Shown one piece after another: positions 17,540-28,162 of a DNA stretch of 64,000 nt (positions are counted from its first letter, which is position 1; each line of letters starts with the position of its first letter). The stretch is from the NCBI GenBank assembly GCA_963969495.1, contig OZ018321.1, forward strand, positions 138,036,685 to 138,100,684. Direction: 5' to 3'. This stretch comes from Ceratothoa steindachneri. Its lineage: Eukaryota > Arthropoda > Malacostraca > Isopoda > Cymothoidae. The position numbers were made by a program, and so were the translations under genes. The notes below the pieces were generated by a model. The model did not search any database. It worked only from the letters and a program-made list of their open reading frames with translations, and had not been told where the DNA came from.

Positions 17540-20411
17540 ATGAGAGGACATTATAGTACTGAAAGTAGAATGGACTTGGCAGATAACAGAAATAGGTTCC
17601 AAGGCGATAGAGGTGAGGTCATTCAAGTTTCAAGAGGTGCTTCAGGGATAGGGGGGTTAAATTGTTTCTATACAAATGCTCGTAGTCTTAGAAACAAGAA
17701 GGATGAGCTATTTAGTTATATTAGCAATGAGGATATAGATATATTATGCGTTACTGAATCATGGGTTAATGAAATAGAATTTAGTGACACTATAAGTGAA
17801 TTTGATTTTCAGGGCTATAATATGTACATTAGTCAAAGGACAGGTAGGATTGGTGGAGGAATAATTATCTATATAAAAAACAACATTGTTTCAAGTTTAA
17901 ATACTTCAATAAAGCAGGATGGAGTTGAGTCACTTTGGATAGATATTAGGTTCAGTAAAAATAGAATGGTGCATTTGGGAGCTTTTTACAGGCCACCTGG
18001 GCAGACTGATGATATAGATGAACTAATGATAAGGGAAATAAGTAAGGGATGTGAAACAGATGCAGTTATTATTGGGGACTTCAACTTAAACTCTGTGGAC
18101 TGGGAAAATATGATAGGTAGGGATAGAACAAGTGGCAGGTTCATAGAATGCTTTGAGGATAATTTTTTGAATCAATTTGTTAACGATTCAACGAGGGGGG
18201 ACAATATATTAGATTTAGTACTTTCTAACAGCGATCATTTAGTTCAAGAATTGACTGTTGGGGAAGCATTGGAAAATAGTGACCATCAGATAGTTCGTTT
18301 TAACTTGGGAATTAAGAAGGGTAAAATAACCGAGAATGCTGTAAAAGTTCCAAATTTTCATAAGGAAGACTATGTAAAACTTTGAAGCTTGCTAAATTTG
18401 GTAGACTGGGATGTAGAATTCAGAGGTAAAAATGCTTATGGGATGTGGGATACTTTCAAGCATATAATAAATGTAGTCCAAGAGCAATGTATCCCAATGA
18501 AAGGTATTAGAAATAAAAGTAGGAAACCATTATGGTGGAATCAGGAGATAGCTAGAAAAATTTCAGAGAAGAAAAGGGCATATAAAAAATTACAGGTAGA
18601 AAATAATATTCAAAATTTAAGTGATTATAGAATGGCTAGGAATGAGTTAAATAAGATTCTAAAGAAGAACAAAAGGGTGTCAGAAATTAAATTAGCTCAG
18701 GATAGCAACAAAGATCCTAGAAAGTTCTTTAGTTACTATAAAATTAATAACAAGTCTGGCAGAGTTAAAATAGGACCTATCAAATATGAAGAGGTTGTGA
18801 GAGAAACTGATGAGGAAATAGTTGAGGTACTAAATGGTCATTTTGCATCAGTATTTACAAAGGAGAAACTAAATAGTCTTATGTATAGTACTCATGGGTC
18901 AGGGAAAGAGGTGTTTACTAACATTAGTGTGGATTTGGAGGAAGATAAAAGGACTAATAGGTGAGTTAGATGCTACCAAGTCCTCCGGCCCTGATAATAT
19001 TCATTCTAGGATACTTAAAGAAGGGGTAGAAAGTATCTCCATAGCTCTGGAGAAGTTGTATACTAGGTCACTGGAATATGGAGAAATACCCAATGATTGG
19101 AAGAGAGCGAATGTAGTCCCCATTTTCAAGAAGGGTAGTAAAGAGGATCCAAATAACTTTAGACTGGTTAGCCTAACTCCTGTAGTCTGTAAAATTCTTG
19201 AGAAAATAGTTAAAAAAGGGATTTGCCAACATCTAGAGAGGGAGGGGTTAATCAGCGATGCTCAGCATGGGTTTAGATCAGGTAGATCATGTTTGGCTAA
19301 TTTACTAGTCTTTCTGGAGTTCGTAACAAATCAAGTAGATAAGGCAGAAAATGTAGATGTAATTTACTTGGATTTTAGTAAAGCATTTGATAAGGTACCA
19401 CATAGGAGACTAGTTCATAGATTAAAAATGATCGGGATATGTGGGGGTGTTTCAAATTGGATAGCTGAGTGGCTGAAAGACAGGAAGCAAAGGGTAGTGC
19501 TAAATGGTGTAAAGTCAGAGTGGAGGGATGTTATCAGTGGGGTTCCTCAGGGATCAGTTCTCGGTCCATTATTATTTGTCATCTATATAAATGATCTTGG
19601 GGAGGCAGTAAATAATAAAGTGTCAATTTTTGCGGATGATACCAAATTAGCAGCTGTAGTTAAAGATATTGATGATAATTTTAAAGTGCAGGGGGATTTA
19701 AATAAATTGTTATCCTCGGCACATAGTGGCAAATGACTTCCAACCTTGATAAGTGCAAAGTTATTAACATGGGAAAAGATAAAAGAGAATTTAACTATGA
19801 AATGGATGGGCATTGGCTGAGCTCAGTAGAGGATGAGAAAGATCTAGGAGTAGTAATAGATAAGTCATTAAGGTTTTCTAAGCAGTGTATTGAAGCAAGA
19901 AATAGGGCAAATAGAGTGCTGGGTTTCATTAAGAGAAATGTCAGTTACAAAAGTAACGAGGTTATTCTAAAACTCTATAACTCTTATGTTAGGCCACATC
20001 TAGAGTACATTTTAGACAAGATATTAACCTTCTCAAGCCAGTGCAACAAAGATTATTTCTTCCCTGAGGCACCTTGAATATACAGATAGACTGAGGGTAT
20101 TAAATATGTTCTCATTCGAAAGGAGGCGTGTGAGAGGGGATATGATTGAGCTCTTTAAAAAAAATTCTGGGATAGATAAATTGGATGTTAGCAAGTTTTT
20201 TGAGTTAGATGATGGAAATCGGACTAGAGGTCACCACTTGAAAATTAAAAAGCAAGGGTGTAGGTTGGATTTAAGAAACTATTTTTTCACCAATAGAGTG
20301 GTAGACTTCTGGAACAAATTGCCGCCGAGGGTAGTAGGTAGTCCAAATTTAAATGTATTTAAGAGTAGGTTGGATGAGTTTATGGGGAGGGAAGGTTGTG
20401 ATGGTTCCTAA
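17540..20411 (+). pseudogene. CR1-C ORF2, endonuclease plus reverse transcriptase, broken
   Basis: EN at about 17650-18330: NCFYTNARSLRNKKDEL, ILCVTESWVNE, HLGAFYRPPG, IIGDFNLNSVDW, ENSDHQIVRFN. A TGA at 18383-18385 then interrupts the same frame. The linker continues at 18389 (KPLWWNQEIARKISEKKRAY). A frameshift near 18950 precedes [71 protein letters not shown] and the catalytic FADDTK (about 19630-19650). Another shift near 19735 leads into LDKCKVINMGKD, a third near 20080 into the C-terminal block with FFTNRVVDFWNKLPP, and the frame ends at 20411. Intact elements would encode one protein for target nicking and reverse transcription. Confidence 0.88.
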
Positions 20412-20738
20412 GTTTTGTATATATTAATATTGTTTATATATATCTATAGCTGCATGATTTAGTTCTTGACAAGCCTTGATTGGTGATACCTTTGCTTCTG
20501 GACGCAATCCTCTGGATGTAGTTTTCTTGGGAGTTTGGGTGCCTTAAAAAAGAGGCCGTTTGACTTGGATGACCTATGATGGGCCCTTGTGGCTTTTGTC
20601 ATGTTATATTATATTATGGGGGACTTTGATTTTGTCTTTCCCTGGCGATGGTGCTTTTTGTGGGTGGGTTTTGATGGATGCGGATGACCTTTGATAGGCC
20701 CTTGTGGCTTTTGTCATCCGTGAAATTATGTTATGTTA

Positions 20739-21542
20739 TGTTATGCTGTTCAATCCCCTCCTGGACGGCGAGCTGGACATCTTCATCATCCCCAAACTGG
20801 CGTCCATGCAGTGCAGCCTTGAGCTGGCAGAATAAAAAGTAGTCGCTAGGGGCCAGATCTGGACTGTAGGGGAAAAGGTTGAGCCCCTCAAATCCGCACT
20901 CACGCAGGGCAGCTTGTGCAACTCTGGCCTTGTGGACAGGGGCATTGTCGTGGAGGAGCAGGACACTGTGTGTCAACTTGCCACGCCACTTCTGACGGAT
21001 GCACTTCTTCAACCCAGACCGTTCCTCAGCGTAATATTGGCCTGTGATGGTCCTTCCACGTGGTGCACCCTGAATACTCCCTCAGAATCCCAGAAGATGG
21101 CGTGACTCGAAGTCACGCATAGTGACTTCGTGAGGCATGAGGTTTTGTGAGGTTTCTAGGGACCCAACAGGCAGAGACCTTGGCCATGGTTAACTGTCGT
21201 GGATGATGTTCATAACACTTCCATGTGATATTACAAGTTCTCGCTCGATTTCTTCGACCTTCACCTGTCAATTTTCGAGGATCATCCTCTCCACACGAGC
21301 CACATTGTCCTTGTGGTCACGTCTGATGGGCATCCTGGATGGGGGTCATCTTCAAGGGACTCACAGCCATGGTGGAACTCCCTATTCCAGCGAGCAATGG
21401 TTGCATAGGAAGGGGCAGTGTCGGTGTAACCTGCAACCATGCATTCATGGATCTCTTTTGCATTCTTGCCTTCCTTGGTCAAAAATTTTATCACTGCACG
21501 GTGCTCAACCTTCTCCATTGTTGACAAATTTGTGACTGACAA
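20739..21542 (-). pseudogene. Mariner transposase (DD34D), N-terminal and catalytic part
   Basis: The minus strand starts at MSVTNLSTMEKVEHRAV (ATG at 21542, or a second ATG at 21518). A helix-turn-helix region follows (IKFLTKEGKNAKEIHECM), then YATIARWNREFHHG and DDPHPGCPS. After frameshifts come ILENRQVKVEEIEREL, FWDSEGVFRVHH (first Asp), LLLHDNAPVHKARVAQ (second Asp) and FPYSPDLAPSDYFLF (third Asp). I count 34 residues between the last two Asp, which marks the mariner family. The frame is cut after VQEGIEQ by the tail of the CR1-C LINE; the missing end is at 15751-15923. Frameshifts and stops make it inactive. Confidence 0.88.
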
Positions 21543-21664
21543 TCTGCGATTAGCTACTGCTTCTTAAATAGACGAGGCAGGAGTCTGCTGCTGCAGGTCC
21601 TGACTTGTCCTAACACCTCCACAAACAGCCATCCCCCTTCCTCTCTTTTGCCCTACCGATTTGC

Positions 21665-21687
21665 AAAACTTATTGACTGCCCCTCGA
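21665..21687. repeat. Mariner terminal inverted repeat (right end)
   Basis: AACTTATTGACTGCCCCTCG is the inverted match of the end at 15751-15770. It is followed by TA and then by repeat R sequence, which fits TA-targeted insertion into R. Confidence 0.88.
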
Positions 21688-21905
21688 TATGTCTTTTATT
21701 GTATTTAAAACCATTTCTGGCAGAGAAACATACATAGCAGCTGAGAAATAGTGTTTCAAATATAGTCAATTTTCATGATTTTCAGAAAATGACTGACCTT
21801 TTTGACCCTGTGGAAACATGAGGACCCTCTTCAACTTTTTTGTGCTTGAAGGGAAAGGTCTATACACTAGCTATACTAAATATCTTATTTGTTCCATCCT
21901 TTATT
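21688..21905. repeat. Repeat R, copy 1, segment 3
   Basis: It continues R copy 1 beyond the mariner and matches the reverse complement of about 23135-23290. Landmarks are TATGTCTTTTATTGTATTTA, ACATACATAGCAGCT, CATGAGGACC and CTAGCTATACTAAATATC. The two copies diverge after about 21905. No coding sequence is seen. Confidence 0.82.
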
Positions 21906-22102
21906 CGTGCATATTAGGACAGACCATTTCACCAGTGATTTAGCTAATTTACTTATTGTATTTACACACCTCCCTGATATTGTATGTGCCACAAAATACC
22001 AGTATATCTATGTTATAACCATAAAATTAACAAAAACACTAACAGTATAACTATATCATCATGCAGGTAGTTCCTTTCTAAACAGATTGATTAATCAGAT
22101 AT

Positions 22103-22400
22103 CTATGATTTCTCACAGTATTGCAGGACTCTTTGCAAATCGGAATTCAACAAGAAATACTGCCTGTCACTTGCTCCTTGGGCACTAGGGACATCAACTG
22201 TGCAGATTACATCACTTTCATGGCCATGAAAGTGACTGCTCGGTTGCACCCTTCTGCATGAAGTTGACAAGCAAGTTATGCTGTTCATCAGTGATCTTCT
22301 ACAATCCCAATATACAAGTCTTCGTCATACATGCAAGCTACCTCAAAAGCACTATCATCTTGTGGCTTGATACCCTGCAAGCCTCCCATCTGAACTGTTT
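22103..22400 (-). pseudogene. Fragment of an uncharacterised conserved domain
   Basis: The minus strand reads FEVACMYDEDLYIGIVED, then after frame breaks LLVNFMQKGATEQS and DVICTVDVPSAQGASDRQYFLL (in shifted frames) with a C-terminal DLQRVLQ. The pattern (short beta-rich block, NFM.PKG-like core, RQY.L..DL tail) resembles a small domain I have seen at the C-terminus of uncharacterised invertebrate proteins, some linked to transposons. I cannot name it. It is broken by stops and is not expressed as read. Confidence 0.35.
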
Positions 22401-22495
22401 TAAAGATGGTGTCTACTGAAATTCACCAAATCTCAAGTTTCATGTCCCCAACTGGCACAAAACTATGATGGGAATGTGTACCTGGGACTGTAGAC

Positions 22496-22866
22496 ACATA
22501 AGAACATAAGAAAAGAAGGAGACTGCAAAAGACCATTCATGGCCTACACTTGGCAGCTCCTGTTCCATTCAACACACAAAAGATTTCTTACCAGAGAAAA
22601 GTCATCAACATTGTCACCCTTTACAGGAGTTCGTCAGATCTAATCTACAATATACATAAAATGCATCCAGAGGATTATGTCCATTCATGCAACCGCAAAA
22701 TATAATCTCTCCACTCCTTAGAAAAATATATACATATGTACATAAAAAAAAGTCAGTCCCATCTAGCAGCTTCATCCATATATTTATCTAATCTATTCTT
22801 AAAACTATCCAGAGAGGAGGCTTCTATCACATGTCTAGTGAGCCTATTCCATTCATCTACCACACC
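22496..22866 (-). pseudogene. CR1-B LINE 3' end, short 5'-truncated copy
   Basis: Nearly identical in sequence and order to the last part of the CR1-B copies at 24695-25063 (+) and 26084-26455 (-). It includes the C-terminal coding scrap (the region encoding MDEAARWD) and the 3' UTR ending, in LINE sense, CTTTTCTTATGTTCTTATG. It stops at about 22866 where other CR1-B copies continue into RT, so it is 5'-truncated. Confidence 0.85.
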
Positions 22867-23124
22867 TTTCCTCTAATACAGCATTTGCTAGACTCAGCTT
22901 TTGCATCAGCCATCCTGCAAAACTCATCCTGCTAAGCAAATTGGAATTTCAATGCTAACATTGAAGTATCATTACAACCATCCCTAACTATCAGCCCAAT
23001 ACATTAGAAGCCAAAGATATCAGAGGTTTCAAATATTAGAAACCATATTATACAGAATTCAGGATATAAAGGGACACTGCTGTAACACTGATAGTGTCCT
23101 GAATTCAGCATTGTGAAAATGAAG

Positions 23125-23683
23125 GAAGGAATAATGGAACAAATAAGATATTTAGTATAGCTAGTGGATAGACCTTCCCCTTCAAGCACAAAAAATTTGA
23201 AGGGGGTCCTCATGTTTCCACAGTCAAAAAGGTCAAAAGCTGCTATGTATGTTCAACTGCTAGAAAATGTTTTAAATACAATGAAAGACATATCATCATA
23301 TCCTATCAGTTATAACTTTTAGTATTGATTCTAAGTATGAATATTTTGAATCAGAAGTTGGTTTAGATGTGACGATTTGTTCAATATTTCAGTTTTTGCT
23401 AGCTTATAACTCTTTGATGGTTAGAGATAGACTGTTTTTTATTGCTTTTTTGGAATCTATGGCCCTGATCTTTTCAGACCTATATCTTTCAAACCGCATG
23501 TTTTATGAGACCTCAAAGTCGGGGATTTTGAAAAATCGACTTAGTCTCTAAAAATACCCAAAAATTACATGGGCCATATCTCCGGAACTGTTTGAGGTAC
23601 TGAGCTATAATTTTACATGTGAAGTTCTTTTATGACATGTATCAACATATCGAAATTTGCCTGATTTCATGCAGAATTACCCA
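23125..23683. repeat. Repeat R, copy 2 (uninterrupted)
   Basis: In reverse orientation this matches the three R copy 1 segments end to end. At about 23459-23473 it has the single, unoccupied version of the I-like LINE target, and near 23290-23300 the unoccupied TA of the mariner (GATATGATGATATGTCTTTC in the opposite strand). It therefore serves as a natural empty allele for both insertions. The repeat class is unknown to me. Confidence 0.82.
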
Positions 23684-23865
23684 CAATTAATATTGATAAT
23701 ACTTCTCATATTCAGGGCGCATGGTAGATGGTGCTGTTAGTAGGCTACAATAGTTTTTTTTATGACGTCAGACGGTAGCTTCAGATGTAACCAATCACGG
23801 TGTTATATTTTTTTTTTGGGGGGGGGGGGGATTTGTAATTTTTAGTGTATTATTTACTAAATATA

Positions 23866-25063
23866 GTATAGATGGAGTTAAATCTGAGTGGGGGTGTGTT
23901 AGCAGTGGAGTTCCTCAAGGATCTGTTTTGGGTCCCTTGCTATTCTTAATTTATATTAATGATCTTGACATAGGTATAAGTAGTGACCTGAGTAAATTTG
24001 CTGATGATACTAAGCTAGGTAGGGCCATTAGGGCTGATTCTGATGCTGTTGTAATGCAGGAGGAATTGACCATTCTGTCCAATTGGGCCGAGAAATGGCA
24101 AATGAAGTTTAACATAGACAAATGTAGTGTACTTAGTATAGGTAGAAATAATCCATTGAATAGTTATAAATTAAATGGCAGAATTTTAGGGAGGACTGAT
24201 TGTGAGAGAGACTTGGGTATTTTGGTAAGTTCGGACCTTCGTCCTAGAAAGCAATGTCTGGATGCTAAGAATAAAGCTAATAGGATATTGGGATTCATTA
24301 GGAGGAGTGTAAGCAATAAGAGTGCTGAAGTCATTCTAAAACTGTATCTGGCGCTAGTTAGGCCTCATCTAGACTATGCAGTACAATTTTGGTCACCATA
24401 TTATAGGAAGGATATTGATTTGCTTGAGTCTGTGCAGAGAAGGATGACAAAGATGATTGGTGGGCTAAGGAACTTACCCTATGGTGAAAGGCTCAGAAAA
24501 CTAAATCTACATACATTGGAAAGGAGAAGAGTCAGAGGGGAATTGATTGAAGTCTTCAAATGGGTAAAAGGATATAATAAAGGGGATCTGGGTAAGGTTC
24601 TTATACTTAGTGAACATGACAGGACACGTAGCAATGGGTTTAAGCTTGATAAGTATAGGTTTAGGAAGGAGATTGGGAGGAATTGGTTTACAAATCGTGT
24701 GGTAGATGAATGGAATAGGCTCACTAGGCATGTGATAGAAGCCTCCTCTCTGGGTAGTTTTAAGAATAGATTAGATAAATATATGGATGAAGCTGCTAGA
24801 TGGGACTGACTTTTTTTATGTACATATGTATATATTTTTCTAAGGAGTGGGAAGATTATATTTTGCGGTTGCATGAATGGACATAATCCTCTGGATGCAT
24901 TTTATGTATATTGTAGATTGGATCTGACGAACTCCTGTTAAGGGTGACAATGTTGTTGACTTTTCTCTGGTAAGAGGTCTTTTGTGTGTTGAATGGAACA
25001 GGAGCTGCCAAGTGTGGGCCATGAATGGTCTTTTGCGGTCTCCTTCTTTTCTTATGTTCTTAA
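23866..25063 (+). mobile_element. CR1-B LINE, 5'-truncated, nested in T copy 1
   Basis: The insertion begins inside RT and ends TTCTTTTCTTATGTTCT. Comparison with T copy 2 (TTATTAAATATCTGCCCC near 28327-28344) shows TAAATAT on both sides of the LINE (before about 23866 and from about 25064), a probable short target duplication. Confidence 0.8.
23928..24809 (+). CDS. CR1-B reverse transcriptase, C-terminal 293 codons
   Basis: An open frame beginning MGPLLFLIYINDLDIG, i.e. right after the SGVPQGSVL block, which is also readable just upstream (about 23903-23935). It contains the catalytic FADDTKLG block near residue 25, NWAEKWQMKFNIDKCSVL, the GRILGRTDCERDLGILVS thumb region, RPHLDYAVQFWSPYYRKDI and the C-terminal block RNWFTNRVVDEWNRL. 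The EN and N-terminal RT are absent through 5' truncation, so the copy cannot move. The frame is intact and differs little from the copy at 26335-27100, which suggests recent activity of the subfamily. Confidence 0.87.
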   Translation: MGPLLFLIYINDLDIGISSDLSKFADDTKLGRAIRADSDAVVMQEELTILSNWAEKWQMKFNIDKCSVLSIGRNNPLNSYKLNGRILGRTDCERDLGILVSSDLRPRKQCLDAKNKANRILGFIRRSVSNKSAEVILKLYLALVRPHLDYAVQFWSPYYRKDIDLLESVQRRMTKMIGGLRNLPYGERLRKLNLHTLERRRVRGELIEVFKWVKGYNKGDLGKVLILSEHDRTRSNGFKLDKYRFRKEIGRNWFTNRVVDEWNRLTRHVIEASSLGSFKNRLDKYMDEAARWD

Positions 25064-25651
25064 ATATCTGCGCCTCTGCTTGTTTATAGTTTTTTCTAAG
25101 TTAGGTAAGGTTTCTTGATATCTTTTATTGTTTTATTTCCATATTTTTTGTTTGCCCTGAACGATAACAGCTTCTTACTGGCAACGTCGTAGTTTATAAA
25201 TAGGACCCATTTTGCAAATATTTTTGTTTCGTTATGGTGTTTTCGTGCTCTCCATGTGCTTCTTCGTTATTCGAATTTAGCTTTATTTTGTATAATCGCG
25301 AAAAACTTTTAGATTAACTAGAGGCGCATAAACTATTCAAGAAACCTATAAAAGTAAGTATTGTGTTATTAGGTTAGGTTTTTCTGCCAGTAAAAAGCTG
25401 TTGGGGGGGAAAAAAAAACAACAGTAAATTCAAGGGGACTGCTCATGGGGGAGATATAACTGCAGGGGGTCCACCCTGCAATGATCCCGAGTTTCAATCA
25501 ATTGGGGGGCAGTATATACTCATATACAAAAAAAAAAAAACTCTGTAATTGTTCACATCTGACGCTACCGTCTGACATCATGACATATATTGTAGCCTAT
25601 AAACAGCGCCACATACCGTGCACCCTGAAACTGAAGTGTTACCTTAATATT

Positions 25652-26083
25652 AAGTAGGTAGCTTAGAAGATATCTTAAAATTATTTTAATTTATATATTG
25701 AAGACATAAATGATGTTGGTATCTGAAAAATATACATTAATTAGTTAAGGATTAATGAAAGGCAGTTAAAGACTGCTTTTCGTATTACATTGATTTGGCA
25801 AGATTACCTATATAAGGTAGGTACCTAAGTATGTATATAAGGTGTACATAGGCAGTGATGTAGTATTTATTGATTCAAAAATATTATATAAGAGGTATAT
25901 AGGCCATGTCATAGTTAGGACTTACGTAGGTATGTGATATCACCATAATTTCTGGGTCAATAATACTTTTAGTAGGTATACCAGTGTCACATAATTGCCC
26001 ATAGATTCTAAACCCATGGAGATCCCATTTTTATTTTTTATGGAGCTATAGAGGATAGGAAAAGATGATGGTGAATGCTGTAC
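25652..26083. other. AT-rich spacer
   Basis: No gene or known repeat is recognised between the right T target duplication and the CR1-B copy that follows. Confidence 0.4.
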
Positions 26084-27103
26084 ATAAGAACATAAGAAAA
26101 GAAGGAGACTGCAAAAGACCATTCATGGCCTACACTTGGCAGCTCCTGTTCCAGTCAACACACAAAAGATTTCTTACCAGAGAAAAGTCATCAACATTGT
26201 CACCCTTTACAGGAGTTCGTCAGATCTAATCTACAATATACATAAAATGCATCCAGAGGATTATGTCCATTCATGCAACCGCAAAATAATCTCCCCACTC
26301 CTTAGAAAAATATATACATATGTACATAAAAAAGTCAGTCCCATCTAGCAGCTTCATTCATATATTTATCTAATCTATTCTTAAAACTACCCAGAGAGGA
26401 GGCTTCTATCACATGTCTAGTGAGCCTATTCCATTCATCTACCACACGATTTGTAAACCAATTCCTCCCAATCTCCTTCCTAAACCTATACTTATCAAGC
26501 TTAAACCCATTGCTACGTGTCCTGTCATGTTCACTAAGTATAAGAACCTTACCCAGATCCCCTTTATTATATCCTTTTACCCATTTGAAGACTTCAATCA
26601 ATCCCCCTCTGACTCTTCTCCTTTCCAATGTATGTAGATTTAGTTTTCTGAGCCTTTCACCATAAGGTAAGTTCCTTAGCCCACCAATCATCTTTGTCAT
26701 CCTTCTCTGCACAGACTCAAGCAAATCAATATCCTTCCTATAATATGGTGACCAAAATTGTACTGCATAGTCTAGATGAGGCCTAACTAGCGCCAGATAC
26801 AGTTTTAGAATGACTTCAGCACTCTTATTGCTTACACTCCTCCTAATGAATCCCAATATCCTATTAGCTTTATTCTTAGCATCCAGACATTGCTTTCTAG
26901 GACGAAGGTCTGAACTTACCAAAATACCCAAGTCCCTCTCACAATCGGTCCTCCCTAAATTTCTCCCATTTAATTTATAACTATTCAGTGGATTATTTCT
27001 ACCTATACTAAGTACACTACATTTGTCTATGTTAAACTTCATTTGCCATTTCTCAGCCCAATTGGACAGAATGGTCAATTCCTCCTGCATTACAACAGAG
27101 GAA
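26084..27103 (-). mobile_element. CR1-B LINE, 5'-truncated, opposite orientation
   Basis: The minus strand carries a 261-codon frame (26335-27120) whose residues after about position 8 match the plus-strand CR1-B protein nearly exactly (VVMQEELTILSNWAEKWQMK through YMNEAARWD). The first residues (MTECKYS) come from the flank, since the LINE sequence begins at about 27103. The 3' UTR lies at 26084-26334 and ends CTTATGTTCTTATG in LINE sense. Together with 23866-25063 it forms a large inverted pair about 1 kb apart. Confidence 0.87.
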
Positions 27104-27114
27104 TATTTACACTC

Positions 27115-27620
27115 AGTCACTAGTTAGGCCACGCCTTGAGTACTGTATTCAGGCTTGGTCACCATATGCCAAAAGGAAAATAAGGAAACTTGAACAAGTT
27201 CAATGAAGAGCAACCAAACTAGTCCCGAATCTGGCGGAATTGCCATATGAAGAGACACTTGCCCAGCTGGGTCTCATAACACTTGTAGAGCAGAGAACCA
27301 GAGGGGACATGATTGAAACTTTCAAGATCCTGAAGGGTTTCAACAAGGTTGGTGATGATAACTACTTACAGCTAGCTCCTCGAGACCAGAACATCCAGAC
27401 TAGAAGACATAGCTTGAAACTCATAAAGCCACGTCACAGGACATCAAAAAGTAACAAGTTTTTCAGTTCTAGGGTAATAGATAAATGGGACAGTCTGAGT
27501 GAGAGTGTAGTCAGTAGCACAAGTGTAAATATGTTAAGTGTTAACATGAAGAACCATACCCAGCGAGCCGTCCCTCAGGAACAAGTAATAATACAAGTGA
27601 ATCGCAGAGTTGGGTGAAAC
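27115..27620 (+). pseudogene. CR1/L2-like LINE C-terminal fragment, another family
   Basis: Translation gives VRPRLEYCIQAWSPYAKRK, a stop, then RATKLVPNLAELPYEE and a 125-codon frame (27240-27617) with LVEQRTRGDMIETFKILKG and KFFSSRVIDKWDSLSESVV. These are the C-terminal landmarks of CR1/L2-type ORF2 proteins after the RT domain. It differs from CR1-A, B and C. The catalytic domains are absent and the 3' end beyond about 27620 is unclear. Confidence 0.75.
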
Positions 27621-27935
27621 ATTGGGAAGTGGAAGAAATATTATGGGAATGCGAGTGGGAAAGCTCACGGGGTATGGATCTTTAGAATTACCCAAGATTG
27701 AATGTAAAGAAGTATGCATTCCCCTGGAGGGTGGTGAATTGGAATCAGCTTTCTGAGTAGGCAGCTGCAGCAACCTCGATACATCAGTTTGAGTCTAGGC
27801 TGGATAAATTTTGGATTAATCAAGAATTAAAATATAATTATAACAAATAAACCACCACACGCCTCTACAAGTTGAATATTTGGCTGGAGTCACGGGTGTA
27901 AGCCTCTTCTAGAAATCTTCTGTATCTACAAATAA

Positions 27936-28011
27936 GTGAATAAAAGTTCATACTGGAGTATTTCTGCCAAAACGTGAATAAAAGTTCATACTGGAGTATT
28001 TACGCCAAAAC
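27936..28011. repeat. 38-bp tandem repeat, two copies
   Basis: Units at 27936-27973 and 27974-28011 start GTGAATAAAAGTTC and differ at one or two positions (TTTCTG versus TTTACG). The surrounding region 27620-28154 has no other recognised feature. Confidence 0.8.
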
Positions 28012-28162
28012 TGAGAGCTCGGCTGCCGAGAGTTTTAGTGATCGTACAAAAAAATTTGTGAAAAGGCATCAAAAACGTACCTCAGTATAAAAAAAATTAG
28101 TTATACGGTATAAATAATAGTTCTTTTATTTTTTCTTAACTAATTAATGAACAATTTATTTT

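Larger units (their letters stand above)
15924..20738 (+). mobile_element. Near full-length CR1-C LINE inserted in the mariner
   Basis: Plus orientation. An AT-rich 5' leader (about 15924-16324) is followed by ORF1 with an esterase-like domain, by ORF2 with EN and RT, and by a 3' UTR (20412-20738) containing a repeated block (TGACCT.TGAT.GGCCC then TTGTGGCTTTTGTCAT, twice), ending in ATTATGTTATGTTATGTTATG, the short-repeat tail typical of CR1-like elements. Both borders sit inside mariner transposase sequence. At least five lesions break the frames, so the copy is inactive. Other 3' ends of the same family are at 1565-2160 and 3985-4090. Confidence 0.88.
23695..25643. mobile_element. Foldback DNA transposon T, copy 1 (interrupted by CR1-B)
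   Basis: It is flanked by a perfect 8-bp direct repeat TTAATATT (23687-23694 and 25644-25651). Its ends are inverted repeats containing the GCGCATGGTAGATGG / CCGTGCACC blocks and a TGACGTCAGACGGTAGC block. Internal sequence matches T copy 2 at 28163-29197. No transposase frame is present, so it is non-autonomous. An 8-bp duplication fits hAT, P or Merlin-type transposases, but the termini (GATAATACTTC) are not those I expect for hAT. A CR1-B LINE sits inside at about 23866-25063. Confidence 0.85.
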
